From Procambarus clarkii (taxonomy: Eukaryota > Arthropoda > Malacostraca > Decapoda > Cambaridae), in NCBI RefSeq assembly GCF_040958095.1, contig NC_091151.1, positions 6,295,018 through 6,359,017 on the forward strand: DNA of 64,000 bases. The letters run 5' to 3'. Positions 50,862-60,396 of this stretch are shown piece after piece (within the stretch, counting starts at the first letter, position 1; each line of letters opens with the position of its first letter). Position numbers and translations under genes: made by a program. The notes beneath the pieces are model-generated. The model saw only the letters and a list, made by a program, of their open reading frames with translations. It made no database searches and was not told where the DNA came from.

Positions 50862-53110
50862 CTAGAATAAAAAGATAACAAATTTGATAAACATGAACGG
50901 CCATTTATAAAACCATTTTGCGACTCCATTGTTATTAATTTATGTTTTTCAAGATGGAGACGAATTTTATTTGCAATTATCGATTCGAGTAACTTTCCCA
51001 CAATGTACGTTAGGCTAATTCGCCGATAGTTTGACGCAAGTGATCTATCTCCTTTCTTATAAACTGGTATCACATAAGCAACTTTCCATAATTCTGGCAC
51101 TCTGCCTGACTATTGAATTATTAAATATGGTAGACAGTGGCTCGGAAAGCTCCTCTTTGCATTCTTTAAGCATCCTGGCAAACACTTCATCTGGCCATGG
51201 GGATTTGTTTGGTTTAAGTTTTACTATTTGTTTAATAACATCCTCCCTGCTAACTGCTAAACTCGTCAACCTGTCCTCGTCCCCACCCACATAGACTTGT
51301 TCGGCTGAAGGCATATTGTTAAGTTCCTCTTTAGTAAATACAGATATAAAATACTTATTAAAAATACTACTCATCACTTCATCACTATCTGTTATTTGAC
51401 CTGTCTCAGTTTTTAATGGACCTATCCTTTCCCTAATCTTTGTCTGGTATAACTGGAAAAACCCTTTAGGATTTGTCTTTGCTTGCTCTGCTATGAGAAC
51501 TTCATAGTTTCTTTTTGCTTTCCTTATCTCTTTTTTAGTATTTCTAACCAGTTGTACGAATTCCTGTTCTAAACTGACTTCCCCGTTCTTAATCTTTTTG
51601 TACCACGCTCTCTTTTTACCTATAAGGTTCTTCAGATCCATTGTTATCCACTTTGGATCATTAGTATTCGATCTATTCAATTTATATGGTATACTACATT
51701 CCGGGGCTTTGCTTAGAATATTTTTAAATAGGTTATATTTTGAATCCACATCGAAAACCCCTTTTACGTCACCTATCGCTGGGTTCACATCTAGCTCCAA
51801 TACCGGCCCACACCCCATACCCAAGACTTTCCAATCGATTTGGCCCAAAAAAATTCTTAAGCTATTGAAATCAGCTTTTCGAAAATCAGGCACTTTAACA
51901 TAATTTTCTCCTACAGATCTATTCCACTCAATGCTAAATCTGATTTCTTTATAATCACTTTTCCCTAGCTCACTCCCTATTTTGATGTCCTTAATTTGTG
52001 TTTCCCTGTTAGTTAACACTAAATCTAAAATATTGATGATGATGAGATATATACAAGAGTTGTTACATTCTTGTACAGCCACTAGTACGCGTAGCGTTTC
52101 GGGCAAGTCCTTAATCCTATGGTCCCTGGAATACGATCCCCTGCCGCGAAGAATCGTTTTTTCATCCAAGTACACATTTTACTGTTGCGTTAAACAGAGG
52201 CTACAGTTAAGGAATTGCGCCCAGTAAATCCTCCCCGGCCAGGATACGAACCCATGACATAGCGCTCGCGGAACGCCAGGCGAGTGTCTTACCACTGCAC
52301 CACGGAGACTGTTATACTATCTTAGGCCCTATCTCGGGCCTATACTATGTTATACTATACTCGGGCCTATACTACTGTTATACTATGTTAGGCCCTATCT
52401 CGGAGACTGAGATATTATTTCCCTGCGTTGGTTCATTAATGTGTTGCGTAAGAAAGCAATCATCAATTACTTCTAGAAAATCTTCTGCTTCATTATTCCC
52501 TGTTTTGTTTGACCAGTTTATTCCATTAAAATTAAAGTCACCCATGACATAAATACTGTTAGATCTAGATGCTCTAGATATTTCATCCCATAGATGCTTT
52601 GTATCCATTCTGTCTAAATTTGGTGGCCTATATATAACTCCTATTATAATATTATTTGCTTTTTCTTTTAATTCTCTCCAAATAGTTTCTGTGTGTGGCT
52701 CAGTTTTGATTCCCTCTTTTAGACTTCATTTCAAATTGTCCCTAACATATGTGGCTACTCCCCCTCCTGGTCTAATATATCTATCTGTGTGAAATAGTTT
52801 AAATCCATTTATTTGATATTTAGCTAATAGCTCTCTATTTTCTACATTCATCCACGTTTCGGTAAGTGCAATAATATCTATGTTTTTTCTGTGCAGACAA
52901 GAGCATTTAAATAGTTTATTTTATTTCTTAGACTTCTAGTGTTAGTGTAATATACCCTAAGTGAATTGTTATTTTGAGGCCCTTCTCTTTCCCTGATCAT
53001 TTTGCCAATTCTTTTCTCCCACAAACACATACTTTTATTACCTCCTTCCTCCAAATCAATTCCCATACCACTATCTACTAACAGTTTAAACCCAAACAAA
53101 CGCCTCTAAT
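50862..53110 (-). pseudogene. CR1 copy 3 ORF2, endonuclease and RT N-terminal half
   Basis: The pieces read YYTNTRSLRNKIN and LTETWMNVENRELL-like (53099-52820), MGDFNFNGINWSNK (52560s), then KVPDFRKADFNSLR and IGKKRAWYKKIKNGEV (51900-51560) and KPNKSPWPDEVFARML with YKKGDRSLASNYRRISLT (51230-51000). It is broken by the SINE at 52046-52311 and by stops. At 50862 it fuses in frame to LINE-D ORF1, producing an artefactual chimeric frame. Confidence 0.82.
52046..52311 (-). mobile_element. tRNA-headed SINE (family 1), second copy
   Basis: On the minus strand it runs from a tRNA-like head (AGTCTCCGTGGTGCAGTGGTAAG at about 52311-52289) through the gcccagtaaatcctcccc body to the acttgcccgaaacgctacgcg tail and an ATC/GAT-rich end. 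It interrupts the CR1 endonuclease, with ATATT-like sequence on both sides. Between its head and the CR1 resumption (about 52312-52405) lie several copies of a ggccctatctcgg/ttatactat motif, an unusual 5' junction. Confidence 0.85.
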
Positions 53111-53169
53111 TACTGGTTCCAACGAGTTCGCAACAACAACAACCCCAGCTCTCGATAGATGCACCCCAT

Positions 53170-53929
53170 CACGAGCATACATTTAATTTTATCCATAGAA
53201 GTGTTCCCAGTTGTCTATGAAAGATATTGCATTTGATTTGCAATATCATTCCAGCCGGCAATTGACACCAGGTGCCCTCGACATCCATTCATTTCCCACT
53301 CCCTTTCTTGGAAGAATGCCACATATGATCAGGATTCCTACCTTGCTTCTAACTAATTCTATGGCTGTTTTATACCTCTGAATCAGTTCTTCACTCCTAA
53401 CTCGACCAACATCATTTCCTCCCGCGCTAATGCCAGTAACGGGATTGTTCCCATTTCCAGCCATAATATCATTCATGTTGTTTATAATATCTCCATTACC
53501 AGCTCCGGGATAGCAAACCCTTAACCTGTACTTCCTATCTCTAGCACAGAACGTTTTGTCCAGATACCTTATCTGGGAATCTCCCACAACTAAAGTTCTC
53601 TTAGGTACTTCCTTTACTCTCTGAGGGGCCTGCGCGTCGTTGCTCTTTGTTGCTTTCCCTTTCGCGTGACCCACAGTCTCACCACAGCACTCGTCTTTCA
53701 ATATGGCAAATGAATTAGAAGTTCTTAGGGCGTCTGTTGGCGGATTTATCAAAGTCTTCTTAAGGCCCCTGTCATTCACTACTTTCCAAGACGAGGTCTT
53801 TTTACTACTGTTCTCCTCCTTCGTTTCTTCTCGATGTTGTTTCAGCTGTCGTACCTCCTCCTGTAGAGAGTCCAACTCCGTCCTCAGGGCTCCAATTAGA
53901 GTCATCAGGTCCTTCATTACAACTTCCAT
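53170..53929 (-). pseudogene. CR1 copy 3 ORF1 with coiled coil and esterase-like domain
   Basis: From ATG 53929 it reads MEVVMKDLMTLIGALRTELD, a coiled-coil-like start (LQEEVRQLKQHREETKEE). The esterase-like blocks follow: TLVVGDSQIRYLD, ISAGGNDVGRVR and GILPRKGVGNEWM. The frame is lost near 53246, before the last DGxH block (the DGVHL equivalent is at about 53150-53170 in another frame). It matches the ORF1 of copy 2 closely but lacks that copy's early stop in the coiled coil. Confidence 0.8.
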
Positions 53930-54389
53930 ATTGCTATGATAATATGATGCAGTAATAGAGCAGTAACTATTCTGGCAGGTGTTGTGCCAGTTGCACATTA
54001 ATACAAAAAAGGAGAAAACTAAGTAAAAAAAACTGCTGGATATTTTTACTGTGTGAGAGCTGCGGGTAAAAAAAGAAAATGAAAATTTCAAACATGTAAT
54101 ACAATCAAAAATTATTTTAATTTTACACAAAATGACAAATAACAATTAATGAAAACTTACCTTATTCGCTTGGCTTGAACACAATCAAAAGAGAAATATA
54201 TATACATGTGAATTTTACATTCATAACATAGGTGAAAGTAAAACATTATACTAAATTCTATGTGCGTCTACCGTCACCCATAAGCAAGGATAGATGCTGA
54301 AGCAATGAACACCAGAAGGGTACTCTGACGCTCTGAACGCTGGCAGGGCTTCTTATATGGGCTGTGACGTTTGGGAACCCTTTGGGAAA

Positions 54390-54667
54390 GCATGCAAACA
54401 CTAAACTGTCTGGTAAAGCTGGAAACAACATTAAACTCTTGGAGAGCTGGTAACTACATTAAACTTTCTGGGAAAGCTCATAGCAACATTGAATTCTATT
54501 GGGAAAGCTCATAGCAACATTGAATTCAATTGTGAAAGCTGGTAACTACATTAAACTCACAGGGAAAGCTGGTAACAACAGTAAAATTCTTAAGGAAAAC
54601 TAGTAACAATAGTAAACACTCTGGGAAAGTTGGTAACAACATTAAACTCTCAGGGGAAAGCTGGTAA
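54390..54667. repeat. 30-bp satellite, left block
   Basis: About nine diverged copies of a 30-bp unit (aaactctctgggaaagctgg plus taacaacatt). The block is continuous with the array at 60397-63392 across the 5.7-kb insertion: the break at GTAA is in register. Confidence 0.9.
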
Positions 54668-54859
54668 TGTTACGATGCCCTCTTCTATATCTTCCTTTAT
54701 CAAGTGAGAAGATCCATATCACTACACCCTGCAGGTTTCCTGAGATGCAGGTTTTCGTTTACCATAGGTGTCAGCTAGCAAGAGTACTTATTCGGGTGTT
54801 AAATGGTTATTTTAGTTTTGGCTTGCATGGCGGCTTACATGTATATAAGATGTGTATAC

Positions 54860-55205
54860 AATCTTAGTGTACCCTTACCCTTAAGGGTAATGAACCCGAT
54901 TCTTACCCTTAGGGTATGCAGTAGACGAGTATACAGTGGAAGTGTATTACCCGACTCTTACCCTTAGTGAATAAGGGTACATTTTACCCTTAGTGTATAA
55001 GGATGCACCTTACCTTAGTGTATAAGGGTACACCTTACCTTAGTGTATAAGGGTACACCTTACCTTAGTGTATAAGGGTACACCTTACCCTTAGTGTATA
55101 AGGGTACACCTTACCCTTAGTGTATAAGGGTACACCTTACCCTTAGTGTATAAGGATGCACCTTACCCTTAGTGTATAAGGGTACACCTTACCCTTAGTG
55201 TATAC
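54860..55205. repeat. 25-26-bp minisatellite with internal palindrome
   Basis: About ten copies of gtgtataagggtacaccttaccctta. Each unit contains ACCCTTA-gtgta-TAAGGGT, a perfect 7-bp inverted repeat with a 5-base loop, so the array could form serial hairpins. It resembles telomere-like text only superficially. Confidence 0.9.
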
Positions 55206-56034
55206 AAAATGGAGACGGACCGAAAAAAGTGCGCCAAAACCGTGAAGGCGCCAGCAGGCTGGCGATTGGCGGGCTGTGGTCACGTAACGAGATTAACCAA
55301 TGAGACCCCATCCCTGGGGGACTATGACGTGACCGGGAGGCTGGGCTGGGGGCTTGTAGACTGCTGGGCTCTCAGAGATTCACGGCACTTGGTTGAGAAC
55401 GGACTTGTGCTGGTTGTGCTCTCGTCTTAGGTCCAGGAGCCTCATCCAGGGGAATATCGCAGCCTGACATATTGGCAGTGACTACGGAAGACTAACACAC
55501 TTTAGGGAAGTGCGAGGAAGCCGAGTTCCAGCGGTGTGAGGGCGCCGAGGACTGTGAGTTGATAGTCTTGGAGGAGTTGAGAACGGCGACGACAGGAGTA
55601 GCTAGTGGCTTCCCGCCAGCGGAACTCCGAAGTGCTCAGAGCTGTGATTGGATCACGTCCACTGGAAACTCAGAAAGGAGAAGTCGCAACCGGATCTATG
55701 AGTATTTGGTCTCAGTGAAGGAGAGATCGAGGGAGACAACGTGAGCAGGGACAACTGGCCAAGCCAGTGATCAGGAACTGCATATTTGGGAGTGAGCACG
55801 GAGACGACTCGTATCTTCATGACGCCTAGGGACCTGTAACTCGACCGGAACGCTGAGGAATGATGTGAGGACCACGACTACCATCGGAGTCCAGGCGTCT
55901 GAGGGCAGGATATGTTACAGGTAGATCATTATTCCCTCCCATTGTCCCTTGATAATTAGGCATGATAGGCATAGAAGTATATATAGGTTGTTACTAGAAT
56001 GTCTATTGATTCTTAGGAGTAGATTAGGCTGTAG
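55206..56034. other. No gene recognised
   Basis: GC-richer sequence after the minisatellite with short open frames only. It probably belongs to the body of the TG...CA insertion. No protein domain or RNA gene was recognised. Confidence 0.45.
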
Positions 56035-56407
56035 GCAACCCGTTCTCGCAAATTCGTAAAGTCAATATTGACTTATTAACTACGTGCATAGGTGATATAC
56101 TAAACATAATACATACCCTTAAAAAGATTCATAGAAAACACCGACCTTACACAACCTTGTTAGTATCTTAAGATAAGCATGTTATTGTTTCGTAATTACA
56201 ATTATTACTTAACCTATACCTATTATAGGTTAGGTAATAATTGTAATTACGAAGCAATAAGATGCTTATCTTAAGATACTAACAAGGTTAGCTAAGGTCG
56301 GTGTTTTCTATGAATCTTTTTAAGGGTATCTATTATGTTAAGTATGTCACCTATGCACATACTTAATAAGTCAATATTGACTTATTAAATTTGCGAGAAC
56401 AGGTTGC
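56035..56407. mobile_element. Foldback element (long palindrome, MITE-like), 373 bp
   Basis: The arms of about 185 bp are near-perfect inverted repeats meeting near 56221 (aacctatacctattataggtt). The ends are GCAACC and GGTTGC, and TGTAG flanks both sides (56030-56034 and 56408-56412). There is no coding capacity. A 5-bp duplication and palindromic body fit a foldback or MITE-type element moved in trans. Confidence 0.88.
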
Positions 56408-56412
56408 TGTAG

Positions 56413-56904
56413 GGCAGCTTGCATATGTCATCTTCTACCTGGTGAAAACAGCGAGTGGCGGAGCCGAGAGGATTATGGGTCTTCGCTGACGGAGCCGACC
56501 CCCATAAGGGCAAATATCCCCTTAAATTCGTTCAGCTGACTCGGGTTGCCGGAAGCCACCAAAGAAGCGCCACTGTCATCTGATTTATATATTATTACAT
56601 GTATACTTCTATCATGTTTATGTAGTTTTCTCTTCAGTAAACTTTATTTACTTTTATTATCGCTTTTATATGACTCCTCATCTCACTGAACATTGTGAAC
56701 AAGTGATATTATATTGCACCACACTAGTACTGATATTAAACAGAAAAGTGACACTAGGTGGCAACACTGTATCAAATCTGAAATGAAAGCGTTGCCGGGA
56801 CGCAGAGAAGATTACCCAGCTGGCGACCGAAATAAATGTTGAGAACTGAGGTAACGACCGGAGGTCCGGCAAAACTTTGCACGTGTAGGTGGGCAAACCC
56901 GGTG
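56413..56904. other. No gene recognised
   Basis: Sequence between the foldback element and SINE family 2. No domain, RNA gene or repeat could be identified; it contains scattered AT-rich tracts. Confidence 0.4.
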
Positions 56905-57165
56905 GGGGTTATCTTGAGATGATTTCGGGGCTTTAGTGTCCCCGCGGCACAGTCCTCGACCAGGCCTCCACCCCCAGGAAGCAGCCTGTGACAGCTGACT
57001 AACACCCAGGTACCCATTTTACTGTTAGGTAACAGGGGCATAGGGTGAAAGAAACTCTGCCCATTGTTTCTCGCCGGCGCCTGGGATCGAACCCAGGACC
57101 ACAGGATCACAAGTCCAGTGACTTGTGACAGTGACTTGTGTCCGCTCGGCCGACCGGCTCCCCCC
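56905..57165 (-). mobile_element. tRNA-headed SINE (family 2), tail shared with LINE-D
   Basis: On the minus strand the head reads gggagccggtcggccgagcg and, after a duplicated gtcactg segment, tggtcctgggttcgatccca, giving box A- and box B-like elements with a long extra arm, as in Leu/Ser-type tRNAs. The body contains cctgttacctaacagtaaaa. The tail (aggcctggtcgaggactgtg then ccgcggggacactaaagccc) matches the 3' end of LINE-D at 46893-46945. It lies directly downstream of the 5S sequence on the same strand. Confidence 0.85.
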
Positions 57166-57176
57166 TTAATATTATT

Positions 57177-57294
57177 GCCAACAGCATTTGGTGTTCCCAG
57201 GCAGTCACCCATCCAAGTACTAACCAAACCCAACGTTGCTTAACTTCGCTGATCGGACGAGAAGCGGTGTTCTCAACGTGGTATGGCCGTTGGC
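57177..57294 (-). rRNA. 5S rRNA sequence (gene or 5S-derived SINE head)
   Basis: The 118-bp minus-strand sequence runs GCCAACGGCCATACCACG to TGGGAACACC and TGCTGTTGGC, a full-length 5S rRNA with matching ends (helix I). The internal control region (AGTTAAGCAACGTTGGG, TTAGTACTTGGATGGGTGAC) is intact. Compared with usual arthropod 5S, several substitutions occur in pairs that keep helices. No T-run terminator follows; the sequence runs through 11-12 bases into the SINE head. It may thus be a displaced 5S copy or the head of a compound SINE. Confidence 0.85.
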
Positions 57295-57343
57295 GCTCTC
57301 TCTCTCTGGGGGTGTTGCACATTGCAGGATCGAGCTCAAACAG

Positions 57344-58980
57344 TTTTTTTTCTACCACAGATGTGGCCACACGTTTACAATGCTAACCAGCATTGTGTCT
57401 TTTACATAGTGTCATTAATGTACATTCACAAAGGTGAAATGTAATTCTGATCAGCTTCCGTATATACTTTATACCCATACATATACATACACACACACAT
57501 ATATATACACACACTTGCATTCACATACATTTGTCTCATTTACTCTGACAGGGTGAGATAGCTGATAAAGAAACTAGTGTGCAATTAAGCACATAATCAC
57601 TGAAGGTGCTTTTACAAGCTCAGGTTATATAGTTACATCATATATATACATTGTATAATTGGTATATTAAATGGTCAATCTTGGATACAAGTCCAATATA
57701 TCATCAAGTGTTCCAGTACTCATATAGTAATTACAGAGTTCAGCATACCTTAGCCCAGGAGGCGAAAGTCAGTCAATATGGGACATTCTACAATATAATG
57801 TTCAAGAGAGTGCATGTTTTCTCTTTCACAAAGTTGACACATTGTGTACTCGACATTTGGGTTTTGAGAAAGCTGCCAGATACGTCTATATCCCAGGCGT
57901 ATTCCGGCCACTATAACATCACATTGCCGGGTTCTTGTTCTATTAGTCCTATATGTGAATGTCTCCTCACGATATCTATCATAATATTTAATGCTACAAC
58001 TTTCAGGTCTTTGTGAATTTGTTAGGTCGGTGAGATCTTCACTAATATTTGTTTAAGTATTCTCTTTGTCACTGCTAATGAAACACCCATATCAATTTCT
58101 ACCACAGGTTTTCTGCAGGCTGTCTTTGCAAGCATATCAACAGTGTCATGCCTTGAGATGCCAACATGTGATGGTATCCATAGGAATTTAACCTCAAATC
58201 TGCTTTCTTTAGCAGCTGAAACATTCATTCGAATATCACTGACTATTTTCTGGGTGTCACTACTATGTGCGTTCAATGCCAGGAGTGCACTCTGCGAGTC
58301 ACAGTATATCAGTCCACTGCCTTTGTCTTTTAAAAATTCAGTGGCAAGGTATATGCCTGAAAGTTCGGTTTGAGTTGTACTTGCCCAGTCATTGACGCAC
58401 TTCATTGCTGTATGTACGAGAGAAGATTGTTCAAATATGTTACATGCACATCCGGTACATAGTCCACTTTCTTCTACAGAGCCTTCGGTATAGCACTGAT
58501 ACACATCGTTACCCATACTCTGAGTACTTTCAGTGATGCTTTTCAGTGTTAACTGTTTTAATAATGTAGTGTGCACACTATCTTTCTTGGGCGCATTTAC
58601 AAAATCAACTGATAGATCCCAGTTATCCCATGGAGTAATTGGCTCATTAATCATTAGTTGAGTTGGGTACATATTAATATTTTGATGGAGTTAGCTACCT
58701 TGTAGAACCAATATACATAATCAGATTTCGTTCTTCTTCTATAGACCTCAGGTGAGTGCAGCATATTAGAAAGTTTAGCTTGAAACTTCATGTGTTGTCT
58801 GGAACTACTCAATGCCTTCACGCCGAAAACTGTGCTAATAGACAAAATTCTCTCACTTATGGTAGGTAATTTTAACTCTGCTCTCATATTAACTATTCTC
58901 GTGGACTTTGGAGCCCCAAGGATGAGACGCATAGCTTCATTTTGCAAGGTTTCAAGAGATTTCAGCTCTTTGTCAGTATC
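57344..58980 (-). mobile_element. LINE-C 3' half with RNase H
   Basis: The minus-strand order is the RT C-terminal region (58947-58654: QNEAMRLILGAPKSTRI, LKLPTISERI), the RNase H domain (58672-58022), a 3' untranslated region with TA/CA-rich text (57670-57352) and poly-A (poly-T at 57344-57351 on the plus strand). It is 5'-truncated. The same 3' tail was found as a separate insertion at 16676-17230. An RNase H after RT places it near the I/Jockey-type LINEs. Confidence 0.88.
58022..58672 (-). pseudogene. LINE-C RNase H domain
   Basis: RNase H blocks are seen in order: QCYTEGSVEESG (normally TDGS; the first catalytic Asp is Glu here), TQTELSGIYLATEFL (catalytic Glu), LIYCDSQSALLALN (catalytic Asp) and FLWIPSHVGISRHDTVDMLAK (catalytic His/Asp). 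The enzyme would remove RNA from the RNA-DNA hybrid during retrotransposition. The 216-codon frame is open but the element lacks its 5' half, so it is a fragment. Confidence 0.85.
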
Positions 58981-59084
58981 AAGCAGTGTGTGCTGGGCTT
59001 TCTCCTCTCTCCCTTAGCTCCATAGTCAAGTAGTGGCAGGGACCGGACTTCAGGTATGACTTGGAGAGCTCCCTGAGTGTGGTC

Positions 59085-60335
59085 AATGGTGTCCCAGTAG
59101 AGGGGGTGAAGACCCGCAGCGGGGGGGGGGGGGTTATAGGACCATTAACAACGGTACCCCAGTAGAGGTGGTGAAGACCCACAGCGTGGTGGGTTATAGG
59201 ATCATTAACAACGGTACCCCAGTAGAGGTGGTGAAGACCCACAGCGTGGGGGGTTATAGGATCATTAACAACGGTACCCCAGTAGAGGGGGTGAAGACCC
59301 GCAGCATGGGGGGTTATAGGATCATTAGCAACGACGGTACCCCAGTAGAGGGGGTGAAGACCCGCAGCGGGGGGGGGGGGGTTATAGGATCATTAACAAC
59401 GGTACCCCAGTAGAGGGGGTGAAGACCCGCAGCATGGGGGGTTATAGGATCATTAACAACGGTACCCCAGTAGAGGGGGTGAAGACCCGCAGCATGGGGG
59501 GTTATAGGATCATTAACAACGGTACCCCAGTAGAGGGGGTGAAGCCCCGCAGCGTGGGGGAGGGGTTATAGGATCATTAACAACGGTACCCCAGTAGAGG
59601 GGGTGAAGAACCGCAGCGTGGGGGGTTATAGGATCATTAACAACGGTACCCCAGTAGAGGGGGTGAAGCCCCGCAGCGTGGGGGAGGGGTTATAGGATCA
59701 TTAACAACGGTACCCCAGTAGAGGGGGTGAAGAACCGCAGCGTGGGTGGTTATAGGATCATTAACAACGGTGCCCCAGTAGAGGGGGTGAAGCCCCGCAG
59801 CGTGGGGGAGGGGTTATAGGATCATTAACAACGGTACCCCAGTAGAGGGGGGTGAAGACCCACAGCGTGGTGGGTTATAGGATCATTAACAACGGTACCC
59901 CAGTAGAGGGGGTGAAGACCCACAGCGTGGGGGAGGGGTTATAGGATCATTAACAACGGTACCCCAGTAGAGGGGGTGAAGACCCGCAGCGTGGGGGGAG
60001 GGGTTATAGGATCATTAACAACGGTACCCCAGTAGAGGGGGTGAAGACCCGCAACGTGGGGGAGGGGTTATAGGATCATTAACAACGGTACCCCAGTAGA
60101 GGGGGGTGAAGACCCACAGCGTGGTGGGTTATAGGATCATTAACAACGGTACCCCAGTAGAGGGGGTGAAGACCCGCAGCGTGGGGGGAGGGGTTATAGG
60201 ATCATTAACAACGGTACCCCAGTAGAGGGGGTGAAGACCCACAGCGTGGGGGATGGGTTATAGGATCATTAACAACGGTACCCCAGTAGAGGGGGTGAAG
60301 ACCCACAGCGTGGGGGGTTATAGGATCATTAACAT
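59085..60335. repeat. 60-64-bp minisatellite, about 20 copies
   Basis: The unit is ggttataggatcattaacaa + cggtaccccagtagaggggg + tgaagacccgcagcgtgggg with G-run length changes. Copies differ in G-run length and in CGCAGC/CACAGC. Some frames stay open for over 80 codons, but these are repeats, not genes. Confidence 0.95.
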
Positions 60336-60396
60336 ACACCTCCGTTGTTTAAGTGTAAATCCTATCACACAAGGCTAAGGTGAGCGACGCGTGACA

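Larger units (their letters stand above)
45985..54150 (-). mobile_element. CR1-like LINE, copy 3, nearly full-length but nested
   Basis: The minus-strand order is a 5' region (to about 54150), ORF1 with coiled coil and esterase-like domain (53929-53170), the endonuclease (53100-51900), the RT N-half (51900-50862) and the RT C-half (46865-45985). It is interrupted by a SINE (about 52046-52311) and by LINE-D (about 46866-50860). Stops and frameshifts are frequent. The order of insertions gives a relative age: CR1 is oldest, the SINE and LINE-D are younger. Confidence 0.88.
54668..60396 (+). mobile_element. Putative LTR-type insertion (TG...CA) in the satellite, 5.7 kb and nested
   Basis: It begins TGTTACGATG and ends GACGCGTGACA, with GTAA at 54664-54667 and 60397-60400 on the flanks; removing it restores one satellite unit (gctg-gtaa-caacatt). 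No gag-pol is seen inside, so it is probably a solo LTR enlarged by later insertions (foldback element, SINE, 5S sequence, LINE-C, minisatellites). The orientation is arbitrary. Confidence 0.55.

Noticed and set aside
54860..55205. Telomere repeats
   Set aside because: The unit is 25-26 bp and palindromic; it is not a simple TTAGG or TTAGGG array.
56950..57165. Functional Leu/Ser tRNA gene
   Set aside because: It carries an internal duplicated gtcactg segment and continues into a SINE body and a LINE-D-like tail.
59085..60335. CRISPR array
   Set aside because: Units are tandem without unique spacers between direct repeats, and the setting is eukaryotic.
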